Translations under genes and position numbers: made by a program
The notes under the pieces: model-generated
What the model saw: the letters and a program-made list of their open reading frames with translations, nothing else
Databases searched by the model: none
Told to the model about the DNA's origin: nothing
Shown here: positions 1-7,963 of the stretch, one piece after another
Layout: the number at the start of each line of letters is the position of its first letter
Position numbering within the stretch: the stretch's first letter is position 1
DNA from: Planktothrix serta PCC 8927
GTDB lineage: Bacteria > Cyanobacteriota > Cyanobacteriia > Cyanobacteriales > Microcoleaceae
Reading direction: 5' to 3'
Length of the DNA stretch: 34,012 nucleotides
Assembly: GCF_900010725.2 (NCBI RefSeq)
Contig: NZ_LR734880.1
Span: 65,595 to 99,606, forward strand

Positions 1-205
1 TTCCGAGACGAGCTTTAATGATTAGTAATTATCTCCCTAAACCCGCCCTTTCTTCTGAGCAGCGATCGCATTTTAGATCCGACTTTGAAATAGCCCTGGG
101 GGGGCTACGGGGGACGTCAACGCTCAACCGTCAACCGAAACCCGAAACCTATGCTACATTGGGCGTATTGATATTGAAATTTATATTTTCTGGTTCAGCA
201 AACAG
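1..205. other. Upstream non-coding stretch with HIP1 site and heptamer repeats
   Basis: No convincing gene is seen in the first 205 bases. The short open frame here overlaps the start of the protease gene and looks like noise. The stretch holds a HIP1 octamer near 63-70, typical of cyanobacterial chromosomes, and a run of TCAAC/CGAAACC-like short repeats at about 115-149. Such heptamer runs recur in other intergenic regions of the window. The promoter of the following protease gene must lie here, but I cannot place a convincing -35/-10 pair. Confidence 0.5.
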
Positions 206-1492
206 ATGGTTATTTCAAGAAGTGGGCTTGTTCTTGGTGCAACGGCAGTAATGTTGACGGCTGTAGCAGTTGCAGGGGCGGGAATTCATCTTTCGAGTCA
301 AGCTTCTTTTCGGGAAAGTCCCAAGAAGTTAATTGATGAAGTTTGGCAGGTGATCCATAAAAGTTATGTGGATGGAACCTTTAATCAAGTGGACTGGACA
401 GCTATTAGAACGGAATATTTAAACCGTAGCTACACCAGCGACGAACAGGCTTACACCGCCATTCGGGAAATGTTGAAGAAGCTCGATGACCCCTATACGC
501 GCTTCATGAACCCCGAAGAATTCAAAAATATGAAAATTGATACCTCCGGGCAACTAACCGGGGTAGGGATTCAATTAACCCAAGATGAAAAGACGAAAAA
601 ATTAATTGTGATTTCGCCGATTGAAGATTCTCCTGCATTTACCGCCGGAGTTCAAGCGCAAGATATTATCACCGAAATTGATGGCCGTACAACCGAAGGA
701 ATGGATATTAATGACGCGGTGAGTTTGATTCGGGGGCCTGTGGGAACTAAGGTGAATATTAAAATATTACGCGGTGAGCAACCCTTAGATTTTGTAATTA
801 CCCGCGATCGGATTGAAATTCATCCGGTTCGTGCCTCTAAAAATCCCAGTTCTACGGGAGATATTGGTTATATTCGGTTAAATACGTTTAGTGAAAATGC
901 CGCCGAAGAAATGCGGGAAGCGATTAAGGATTTAGAGAAACAAAATGTTGTCGGTTATATCCTAGATTTGCGTTCAAATCCTGGGGGTTTACTCTATTCT
1001 AGCATTGAAATTGCCCGAATGTGGTTGAATCAAGGTGATATTGTTTCTACCGTTGATCGTCAAGGGGAAACTGATCGTAAACGGGCAAATAATCAAGCTT
1101 TAACGAATAAACCGTTAGTGGTTTTAGTGGATGGTGGATCAGCCAGCGCCAGTGAAATTTTATCCGGTGCATTACAGGATAATAAACGGGCACTTTTAGT
1201 GGGAACAAAAACCTTTGGAAAAGGGTTAGTACAGTCGGTGATCGGCGTGGGAAATGGTTCAGGTTTAGCGGTGACAATTGCTAAATATTTTACTCCCAGT
1301 GGTCGAGATATTAACCATGAAGGGATTCAACCGGATGTTAAAGTTGAACTCACTGAAGCAGAGCGAGATGAGTTAAGAAAAGATCGGACTAAAGTGGGAA
1401 CAACGGATGATCCTCAATATCTTAAAGGGTTAGAAATTCTCAGAAGTGAAATTTCTAAGGTTAAACAAGGAACTCAAGCACAATCTAAGTGA
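206..1492 (+). CDS. Carboxyl-terminal processing protease (CtpA/B/C family, S41)
   Basis: Periplasmic or thylakoid-lumenal serine protease of peptidase family S41A. Cyanobacterial members trim the C-termini of exported proteins; CtpA matures the D1 protein of photosystem II. The 428-residue product starts with a hydrophobic export segment (about 5-30). It then has a helical N-terminal region, a PDZ domain (about 105-195, with the TGVGIQL and SPAFTAGVQ motifs) and the catalytic core. Ser314 in GSASASEIL and Lys339 in TFGKGLVQ lie 25 residues apart, the same spacing as the Ser/Lys dyad of E. coli Prc. Length is normal and the gene looks intact. Cyanobacteria carry three paralogues (ctpA, ctpB, ctpC). 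The short N-terminus without a long extension resembles the CtpC/Prc type, but I do not assign which one. It appears to be a single-gene unit; the next gene points towards it. Confidence 0.93.
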   Translation: MVISRSGLVLGATAVMLTAVAVAGAGIHLSSQASFRESPKKLIDEVWQVIHKSYVDGTFNQVDWTAIRTEYLNRSYTSDEQAYTAIREMLKKLDDPYTRFMNPEEFKNMKIDTSGQLTGVGIQLTQDEKTKKLIVISPIEDSPAFTAGVQAQDIITEIDGRTTEGMDINDAVSLIRGPVGTKVNIKILRGEQPLDFVITRDRIEIHPVRASKNPSSTGDIGYIRLNTFSENAAEEMREAIKDLEKQNVVGYILDLRSNPGGLLYSSIEIARMWLNQGDIVSTVDRQGETDRKRANNQALTNKPLVVLVDGGSASASEILSGALQDNKRALLVGTKTFGKGLVQSVIGVGNGSGLAVTIAKYFTPSGRDINHEGIQPDVKVELTEAERDELRKDRTKVGTTDDPQYLKGLEILRSEISKVKQGTQAQSK

Positions 1493-1557
1493 TTTTTCCT
1501 TTGATCTTCTTATGAAGTATTGTAAGAGAAACCACAAAGGCACAAAGACACGAAGAA

Positions 1558-2994
1558 TTATAAACCCGGTTTATGGGCTTTTTGCAATTGTTCTAAAGCA
1601 GAGGATTGTTCAAATAACCAAACATCATCCTGATGGTATTTTAATTGAAAATGAGGGTGTTTTTGTAGACGTTTTACTAATCCGGTGACTAATTCGGGAG
1701 AACTCGGCCATCCGGGGTGACGTTGGTTTAATAAGACGTATTGAAAGGGTTCTAAATCGGTTTGTTCTCGTCCTTGAATGGCTAACTCTAGGAGCGGACG
1801 ATGGGTAAGGTGGGGGGCGATTTTATCTGTTGTTAATACGTTATCCTGAGTTTGAATATAGCTGAGGGCTTCCCGTGTGGCTTGCCAATTATTGAGGGTT
1901 GTTAAATATTTAGAGGTAAAATAACCATATTTAGCTAAGGCAAAAAAGGAAATTAAACACCATAAAATAATCCATTTTTGGTGTTTAAACCATCCTCCTC
2001 CGGTGGCTAAGTTAGCGATAATTGCTAATAGAAGAAAGGGCAAAATAGGGAGGGAATATTGTTGTGTTAAGTTCTTCATTTGCGGATTTTCGGCTAACAG
2101 ATTTAAAAATAAAATCGGTGTTGCGCCAATTAGGGGGGTTAAATGTCGCCACGATAGTCCCCAAATTAAGGGAATTAAGAGTAAAATTAGGTATTCTAAA
2201 TTGGCCAAGGTGAAAATTTTACTTAAAACTAATCCGGGTTTTAAGAGAATATTTAAGGTGATTTCGGCGAGAGAATTTCCCAGGAAACTATAAACTCCAA
2301 CGGCGATGGGGGGTGCTTGGGAAAAGTGGGGAATAATGAATTCTGTAGATAGGAAAAACCAGAATAGTCCTGAACAAATGGCGATCGCACCATAGGGCCA
2401 TTTTTTCTCAAATATTAATAACCAAATTCCCATCGCTATTAATAATAAAGATAAAACTTCTTTACAACCTAAAATAATCAAAATTGAGACGATAAACCCT
2501 AAAATATTATTGCTTCTAGCAGCTAAAACTGCATATAAAATCGCAGGTAAAGCGATAACTTCTGGGTGAAAATCAAATAAATTAACATTAAAAATTAAAG
2601 GATATAACAAATAAACAAAGGCTAAGGTTTGAGCTTGAATTTCTTTTAAACCTGCTTGTAAAGATAGCTGATAAGTTGGTAACGCACCGAGGGAGAGGGA
2701 AATCGCTTGAATGGCAAATAACCAATGAATATCGGGGTGAATTTTATAAAATAAGGCAATAATATAAAGAATATAGGCGGCATGATCTCCTAAAATATGT
2801 AATCCTCGAAAGGAGACAAAGGGTTCTTGTCCTTGACTAATTAAGTAAACCCCATTATCAAAAATTCCTAAATCATAAGCATTAGATTGAAATAAAGCAT
2901 GACGTAAACTACTACAAGCCAATAAAATCAAACTACTAATGATTATTGCTATTATAACAGGATTAATCTTAATTTTTAAAGGATAAACGCTCAT
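1558..2994 (-). CDS. DUF2079 multi-span membrane protein
   Basis: A 478-residue integral membrane protein with about ten to eleven hydrophobic segments, the first at residues 10-28. Motifs typical of DUF2079 are visible: YDLGIFDNGVY after the first membrane span, a loop with GLHILGDH, and FDFHPEV at about 140. DUF2079 proteins look like GT-C-fold enzymes that act on lipid-linked sugars, with acidic and His residues in the first external loops, but no reaction is proven for the family. The soluble C-terminus (about 395-478) includes a segment (DNVLTTDKIAPHLTHRP) typical of these proteins. The gene starts 4 bases after the stop of the decayed deacetylase frame on the same strand. The two may therefore once have been an operon for a surface-polysaccharide step. 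Confidence 0.85.
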   Translation of the reverse strand: MSVYPLKIKINPVIIAIIISSLILLACSSLRHALFQSNAYDLGIFDNGVYLISQGQEPFVSFRGLHILGDHAAYILYIIALFYKIHPDIHWLFAIQAISLSLGALPTYQLSLQAGLKEIQAQTLAFVYLLYPLIFNVNLFDFHPEVIALPAILYAVLAARSNNILGFIVSILIILGCKEVLSLLLIAMGIWLLIFEKKWPYGAIAICSGLFWFFLSTEFIIPHFSQAPPIAVGVYSFLGNSLAEITLNILLKPGLVLSKIFTLANLEYLILLLIPLIWGLSWRHLTPLIGATPILFLNLLAENPQMKNLTQQYSLPILPFLLLAIIANLATGGGWFKHQKWIILWCLISFFALAKYGYFTSKYLTTLNNWQATREALSYIQTQDNVLTTDKIAPHLTHRPLLELAIQGREQTDLEPFQYVLLNQRHPGWPSSPELVTGLVKRLQKHPHFQLKYHQDDVWLFEQSSALEQLQKAHKPGL

Positions 2995-2998
2995 GTTT

Positions 2999-3333
2999 TT
3001 AGCTTTTAATTTGCTTCATCCAGTCGGAAATGGTTGTAAATTCTGCTTGTTGTTTTAGCCAAACTAAATATTTTTCTAAACGGTTTAATAAAAACCCTGA
3101 GAGGCGATTTCATGAGTTCTAGCGATCGCTTCAATCAATTCAGGATGATGGAGGGCAAAATTTGCCGTGACAAAAAATGTCGCGCGAATGTGTAAATATT
3201 CCAGTAAAGATAGAATATTTCTTAATCCCATTAAGGAAACATCAAATTGCACTGAGGGTTTAATTTTTTCACCATATTTAAGCGGTGCGTCAAATTCTTC
3301 CCCGCCAAAACTTAGGAGAATATACTTCGTCAT
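2999..3333 (-). pseudogene. Polysaccharide deacetylase (NodB-like) remnant with internal deletion
   Basis: The intact 82-residue frame (3333 down to 3085) begins like a NodB-type polysaccharide deacetylase: ILLSFGGEEFD at the N-terminus, where active members usually have DxEEFD, then RATFFVTANFALHHPE and HEIASQGFY. It stops there. A second piece in another frame (about 3091 down to the stop at 2999) reads LLNRLEKYLVWLKQQAEF and ends SDWMKQIKS. That looks like the usual C-terminal helix of the same kind of protein. A full enzyme is about 250-300 residues, so the middle has been lost by an out-of-frame deletion. The first Asp of the metal site is Gly in the remnant. I call it a dead gene. The N-terminal fragment could still be translated, but the barrel cannot form. 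Confidence 0.8.
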
Positions 3334-3348
3334 AACACCCCAAATGCT

Positions 3349-4095
3349 CTAATTAACGGGTTGTACAATCACTTCTATATTATTAGGATTACCTTGAGTA
3401 ATCACCCGATCTTGATTCGTATTAGCCCAAGTTAATCGCCCCTCAACATAAATTTCCGCCCGAATTCTGTAAACCCCATTCGGTTGAATTTCAGTCGGAT
3501 TATAAATCAAAGAAAAAGGAATGGGAACCTGTTGACCGCGTAAGGGAATAGTTTGTTGAGCGATATTTCTCGGCGCACGATTTGAGCGAGTTGTATCTTG
3601 TAATGTAATCACAACCGTCGAATTTGGGGGTAATGCAATGCGTTGACGATAGGTTACAGTTCCCGTAACTTTTGATTCTTGAGGTCTTTGATCTCCTTGC
3701 ATTCTCAATACCCGTTCTGTGATCGGTCTTTGATTATTATTGGGTTGAATAGTAAAGGTTCGGGAGTTGACTTGAAAGAAAGCATTTTGAGAATTTCCTT
3801 GATAATTATCGCCTTGTTTTTGTACCGGAAGTCGATCAAAAAGTTGTCCATTTCGATAACTCACCGCCATGAATAAACCTGATTGTCCTTGACAAATATT
3901 AATATGATAATTATCGGTTAGAAAATAGGCTTCTTGGGGAACGCCTCGACAACCTTGGGTCGCAAAGTCTAATTGCCTTTGTGCTAGTGTTGGAGGAACA
4001 AAACTGAGAGTTGGCGTTAGCGTCAATAATGTGGAAGTGAGGAATAAGCGGAAAAGAAATTGACTTTTATTCTGATTTGGGGTGTGCATGATCAT
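3349..4095 (-). CDS. Secreted protein of unknown function
   Basis: A 248-residue protein with a clear Sec signal peptide: a charged start, a hydrophobic stretch at about 15-30, and a likely cleavage after PPTLA at about residue 38. The mature part is soluble, rich in Gln, Asn, Pro and Arg, and predicted to be beta-rich. It contains two Cys (CRGVP and NICQGQSG), which could form a disulfide. The C-terminal half (from about 140) has alternating hydrophobic patterns of an Ig-like or carbohydrate-binding beta sandwich, for example YRIRAEIYVEGRLTW. I do not recognise the family. A GGGAAA stretch just before the ATG could serve as ribosome-binding site. The decayed deacetylase follows 15 bases downstream on the same strand, which hints at a shared cell-envelope context. 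Confidence 0.7.
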   Translation of the reverse strand: MIMHTPNQNKSQFLFRLFLTSTLLTLTPTLSFVPPTLAQRQLDFATQGCRGVPQEAYFLTDNYHINICQGQSGLFMAVSYRNGQLFDRLPVQKQGDNYQGNSQNAFFQVNSRTFTIQPNNNQRPITERVLRMQGDQRPQESKVTGTVTYRQRIALPPNSTVVITLQDTTRSNRAPRNIAQQTIPLRGQQVPIPFSLIYNPTEIQPNGVYRIRAEIYVEGRLTWANTNQDRVITQGNPNNIEVIVQPVN

Positions 4096-4120
4096 TTTCC
4101 CTTTAAAGTTACTTAGATTT

Positions 4121-4249
4121 ATATAGCAAGTCTAAATGATTGCTGATCAAAACCTGTAGGGGTGGCGTCCCTCCCAACCCAGGTGCCAAGAGGGTTGGGA
4201 GACCCAACCCCTACCCTAAGATATTACAACCTATTTAGGATTGCTATAT
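4121..4249. repeat. MITE-like palindromic repeat element
   Basis: A 129-base non-coding segment bounded by imperfect 17-bp inverted repeats: ATATAGCAAGTCTAAAT at 4121-4137 and ATTTAGGATTGCTATAT at 4233-4249, which pair with two mismatches. Nested inside are GTAGGGGT (4156-4163) with ACCCCTAC (4207-4214), and TCCCAACCC (4172-4180) with GGGTTGGGA (4192-4200). The whole can fold into one long hairpin. Such GTAGGGG-type palindromes are common in filamentous cyanobacteria. A related one lies at the end of this window. It has no coding capacity, and mobility by a transposase supplied elsewhere is inference. Confidence 0.6.
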
Positions 4250-4279
4250 CATATCATTGTTGTTCCATCAAATTAATAA

Positions 4280-5605
4280 TTAACTTACCCAAAGATGTTG
4301 AGCAAAGCGAACTGAAAAACTAATCAGTAAAAGGCTAAAAAATCCCAAGGTGACATAACCCCAACGGCGATAATGGGAAAGCATTACCCCTAATGCTAAA
4401 CTGATAGAAACAATCCCATAAGCTAAACGACTCAGAGAAATTGTTCCCCCAGAGGCTAACAATAAACCTAACGCACAAAAGCCATAATTTACTGCCACTA
4501 AACTGAGTTCATGGCGTAAATACCAGAGTAAATAACCTCCTCCTAAAATAATCGCTGTATTCAATAAGGGATCACCTGCAATGAGCCATAAAATTAAGAG
4601 TAAAAGACAGAAACTATAATCAAATTTGGCATCTCCTAATTGATGACGATATCGCCAAAGCAGATAACCTATTATAGCAATAATTATAACCAGGAGAGGA
4701 TGCCAAGGATCAACAATTGCTCCTTTTTTCCAATTTTGAGAACCGATTAAAATTTGCATAATCATTTTTAACCATCCTTGGCTATCAAATCCAGTTTGAC
4801 GTTGCCATTGGGTATGTTGAACGGTAATAAAGGCAATCGGATTATTAAATTTAATCCCACAATAGAGACTATAAAAGAGTAATCCACAGCCACTTAATAA
4901 GCCGGATAAATAGGCGATCGCAGGTTTTCGTTTTTGCCAAGAGGTAATCAGAAAAGCCGGAATTAAAGCTAGTCCTGTAATGCGAGTTGCCGTTGCCAAA
5001 CTTCCCCATAAAATCACTTGAGGATATTTTTCTAAATCAAACGCTCGTAAAGCAGCAATACTCAAAAATAAAAATAAACCTTCCGTATAAATCACACTCC
5101 CAAAAATCGATAACGGACACCAAGCTAATACTGCCGTTGCCCAACGTGCGGCTTGAATATTATTCGTTGTTTCCACCCATTGATAGAGTAAAATTAAAGC
5201 CCCAAAAAACGCTAAATTATTAATTAGAATTCCGGCTAATTCAAAGGGCAACCCTAAATTTATTAATCCTCGAATTAATAACGGAAATAAGGGGAAAAAG
5301 GCTACATTTCCGCCCGGTTCTGTATGATTAATGACTTCATATCCAGACGTCGCAATTATCTGATAAAGAGAACTATCCCAAGCCGAAAAAACCTCCCATC
5401 CCCACTCTGCTTTTACTGCTTGAGGTTCAGAAAGAACTGCACAAAAGGGGGCAATAACGAAAAAAGCCAAGAGAATTATACTGCGACTTAGTACCCCCAT
5501 TGTTACTGCAAAAATAATCCCATTAGATTGACAAAATTCGACAAATGGGGTAAAAAAATCCTTAAATTTTGCCAAAAGTTGTGTTAGTTTGTTGAGAGGA
5601 TTCAT
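4280..5605 (-). CDS. PIG-V-like membrane glycosyltransferase (GT-C)
   Basis: A 441-residue polytopic membrane protein with about ten or more hydrophobic spans. The segment between the first two spans carries AWDSSLYQIIATSGY and FFPLFPLLIR. This WDxxxY...FFPLFP pattern is typical of the bacterial relatives of mannosyltransferase PIG-V, where the Asp is thought to be part of the lipid-sugar active site. Later motifs ARWATAVLAWCPLSIF and SLATATRITGLAL also fit that family. It probably transfers a sugar from a polyprenyl-phosphate donor on the outer face of the plasma membrane; the sugar and acceptor are unknown. The gene stands alone, preceded by a 214-base intergenic region shared with the divergent HD-domain gene. 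Confidence 0.75.
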   Translation of the reverse strand: MNPLNKLTQLLAKFKDFFTPFVEFCQSNGIIFAVTMGVLSRSIILLAFFVIAPFCAVLSEPQAVKAEWGWEVFSAWDSSLYQIIATSGYEVINHTEPGGNVAFFPLFPLLIRGLINLGLPFELAGILINNLAFFGALILLYQWVETTNNIQAARWATAVLAWCPLSIFGSVIYTEGLFLFLSIAALRAFDLEKYPQVILWGSLATATRITGLALIPAFLITSWQKRKPAIAYLSGLLSGCGLLFYSLYCGIKFNNPIAFITVQHTQWQRQTGFDSQGWLKMIMQILIGSQNWKKGAIVDPWHPLLVIIIAIIGYLLWRYRHQLGDAKFDYSFCLLLLILWLIAGDPLLNTAIILGGGYLLWYLRHELSLVAVNYGFCALGLLLASGGTISLSRLAYGIVSISLALGVMLSHYRRWGYVTLGFFSLLLISFSVRFAQHLWVS

Positions 5606-5751
5606 CGGTGGTTATTTTAGGCCCCTATTCACAGGTCAATTGTTAATCGGCTTTAATTGATAATTAGAGAAATTCTATCAAGAATGAGTCAAAATTAACA
5701 TTCCCCAAAAAAATGACAGATTAGGACAGGTTATGCTAGAAGAATGAACAA

Positions 5752-5786
5752 GGGGGAAAAACGGTGATCACCCGTTTCTCTCCCCC
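5752..5786 (+). promoter_or_regulatory. Stable hairpin in the leader of the HD-domain gene
   Basis: GGGGGA (5752-5757) pairs with TCCCCC (5781-5786), and AAACGG (5759-5764) pairs with CCGTTT (5772-5777) around a TGATCAC loop. This gives a two-part stem with a small internal loop, 33 bases before the start codon. TATGCT at 5732-5737 could be a -10 element, with no good -35. If that promoter is real, the hairpin lies at the 5' end of the transcript and could stabilise the mRNA. The promoter reading is weak; the hairpin is directly seen. Confidence 0.4.
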
Positions 5787-5819
5787 CTCAAAACCTCGAT
5801 ATGTGCCACGAGATGTCCT

Positions 5820-6674
5820 ATGATTTTCAATACAACTCAACTGTTAATTGATACCTTTGTTGAACAACTCCGGTCAGGATATCATCATACCTATGGTGGA
5901 TTTCATTTCAATTATGGAGATATTGTTGCCTGGGCGGGAGGGATGGCATTAGAAAATATTGCTAATAGTGATGCCCTCTATCATGATGTTGAACATACGA
6001 TTATGGTCACGTTAGTCGGTCAGGAAATTTTACGAGGAAAACACATCCGCGAAGGTGGGGTTTCTAGTGAAGATTGGCTGCATTTTATTATTTCTCTCGT
6101 TTGTCATGATATTGGTTATGTTAAGGGTGTTTGTCGTCAAGATCGAGAGGGATATTATGCCACAGGATGTGATGGAAAAATAGTCAATTTGCCCTTTGGA
6201 TGTACGGATGCCAGTTTAACGCCTTATCATGTTGATCGCGCTAAATTATTTATTCAGGAACGATTTGGCGGACATCCTTTAATTAATGCAGAGGTGATTC
6301 AATTTAATATTGAACTGACTCGATTTCCGGTTCCTCAAAAATCCGATCATCAAGATACTATTCATTATCCCGGTTTAGTGCGGGCGGCGGATTTAATTGG
6401 TCAATTGAGTGATGCTCGCTATCTCAGAAAAATTAGTGCCTTATTTTATGAATTTGAGGAAACCGGATTTAATCAAAAAGTAGGTTTTCATAACCCCGGA
6501 GATTTGCGAAGAAATTACCCTCAATTTTACTGGAATTGCGCTTATCCCTATATCAAAGATAGCTTACGGTATTTATCTCTAACTCAGCAAGGTCAGCAAA
6601 TTCTGGCGAACCTTCACGCCAATATCTTCGTGGTCGAACATGATCAAACCGCAGAGGATGCGATCGCCGTTTAA
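5820..6674 (+). CDS. HD-domain metal-dependent phosphohydrolase (Npun_R2479-like)
   Basis: A 284-residue soluble protein with the HD-superfamily metal ligands: H55 and H59 in YHDVEHT, and H96-D97 in CHDIGYVKG. A later Asp-containing segment, GLVRAADLIGQLSDARYL, completes the usual HD pattern. The set resembles PDE-type HD domains (YHNxxH, HD, D), and the length matches the cyanobacterial family named after Npun_R2479. The substrate is unknown; a cyclic nucleotide or other phosphoester is plausible from the fold. The start is the first ATG in frame, preceded by a GC-rich hairpin leader. The gene appears complete and is followed after 80 bases by the AI-2E family gene on the same strand. Confidence 0.82.
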   Translation: MIFNTTQLLIDTFVEQLRSGYHHTYGGFHFNYGDIVAWAGGMALENIANSDALYHDVEHTIMVTLVGQEILRGKHIREGGVSSEDWLHFIISLVCHDIGYVKGVCRQDREGYYATGCDGKIVNLPFGCTDASLTPYHVDRAKLFIQERFGGHPLINAEVIQFNIELTRFPVPQKSDHQDTIHYPGLVRAADLIGQLSDARYLRKISALFYEFEETGFNQKVGFHNPGDLRRNYPQFYWNCAYPYIKDSLRYLSLTQQGQQILANLHANIFVVEHDQTAEDAIAV

Positions 6675-6754
6675 TCTTTGAAGCATTCAATTTTAATTCC
6701 CATCAGGTCATCTATCCCAAAATAGGGTAAACTACTTTATATTTTAAATTTTCA

Positions 6755-7897
6755 ATGATTTCCATGACGAATTCTAATTTTTCGCCATTACAAAGTCGTT
6801 TACTCACTTCTCTGCTGATTTTAGTGGTGGGTTGGTTAAGCTTTCTATTTTTAGGTTATGTGGGTGAATTAATCAGTATATTAGTCACCTCTGGATTAAT
6901 TGCCTTTCTTCTTAATTATGCCGTCGCCAAATTAGAACGCTTTATTCCGCGAGGAATTGCCGCCGCTTTAGTGTATTTAATTGCTATCTTAAGCTTTGTG
7001 ATTATTGCTTTAACACTTTTTCCCCCTGTATTCAATCAAGGACGACAATTAATAACTCGATTACCGGAATTAATCGAATCAGGACGGCAACAGTTAGCGG
7101 AATTTCAACTCTGGAGTGTTGAACGAAAATTACCCTTTGATGTTGGAATTTTACAACAGCAACTTTTGTCTCGGATTCAATCAACTATTGAACCGATTCT
7201 CACCGGAAGTTTAGGCTTAGTTCTAGGAACTTTTAACTGGTTTTTTGACTTGATTTTTATTTTAGTCATTGCCTTTTATATGTTATTAGATGGGGAACGG
7301 TTGTGGAAGCTCTTGATAACTATTTTATCCCCTCAAATTCGAGAGGTTTTAACCTTTTCCTTAGAACGAAATTTGAAAAAATTTGTTCTCGGACAAACCT
7401 TGCAGGGAATTTTTATGGCCGCCACCTTAACCGTCGCCTTCTTAATGCTAAAAGTTCCCTATTTTCTCTTATTTGCTGTTGTGATAGGATTGCTGGAAAT
7501 TATTCCCTTTGTCGGGGCAACATTAGGGATTGGAAGTGTCACCCTAATTGTGGCTTTTATTGATTGGTGGATGGCTTTACAAGTGTTAGCCGTTGCCGTT
7601 TCTATTCAACAAGTGAAAGATAATATTATTGCCCCTCGAATTATGGGAGATTTAACCGGATTAAGCCCTGTGGTTATTTTCAGTGCTTTATTATTAGGAG
7701 GAAAAGTTGCCGGATTATTAGGATTTATTCTGGCAATTCCCATAGCCGGGGTGGTTAAGAGTATTATTGAAGTTGTTGTTGATCCAACTTTACCCCCTCA
7801 AACGGGTTCATTCTTTTATAATCCCTTAGATCCCGACGCCGATTTAACCTCAACAGAAACCTTATCTCTAGCTGAACAGGAACGCTTGAAGGTGTAA
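6755..7897 (+). CDS. AI-2E family transporter (TqsA/PerM-like membrane protein)
   Basis: A 380-residue membrane protein of the AI-2 exporter superfamily. It has about eight hydrophobic spans: two near the N-terminus (17-60), one at 66-90, a long amphipathic soluble segment (about 95-150), then paired spans from about 150 on. Family motifs include ILVIAFYMLLDGERLW, GQTLQGIFMA and the highly typical IPFVGATLGIG and QQVKDNIIAPRIMG. Members are varied: some export autoinducer-2, others act as Na+/H+ antiporters, so the substrate is unknown. An alternative ATG four codons in (6764) is equally possible, since neither start has a clear ribosome-binding site. Length and motifs are complete. Confidence 0.9.
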   Translation: MISMTNSNFSPLQSRLLTSLLILVVGWLSFLFLGYVGELISILVTSGLIAFLLNYAVAKLERFIPRGIAAALVYLIAILSFVIIALTLFPPVFNQGRQLITRLPELIESGRQQLAEFQLWSVERKLPFDVGILQQQLLSRIQSTIEPILTGSLGLVLGTFNWFFDLIFILVIAFYMLLDGERLWKLLITILSPQIREVLTFSLERNLKKFVLGQTLQGIFMAATLTVAFLMLKVPYFLLFAVVIGLLEIIPFVGATLGIGSVTLIVAFIDWWMALQVLAVAVSIQQVKDNIIAPRIMGDLTGLSPVVIFSALLLGGKVAGLLGFILAIPIAGVVKSIIEVVVDPTLPPQTGSFFYNPLDPDADLTSTETLSLAEQERLKV

Positions 7898-7963
7898 AAT
7901 TAAAAAAATAGAGACACAATTGTACAAGTTTTTCCCGTATTATTTTGAGTGAAAATTTAAACT

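Noticed and set aside
18-251. A 77-codon frame at the window start.
   Set aside because: It overlaps the protease start in another frame, contains repeat DNA and matches no family.
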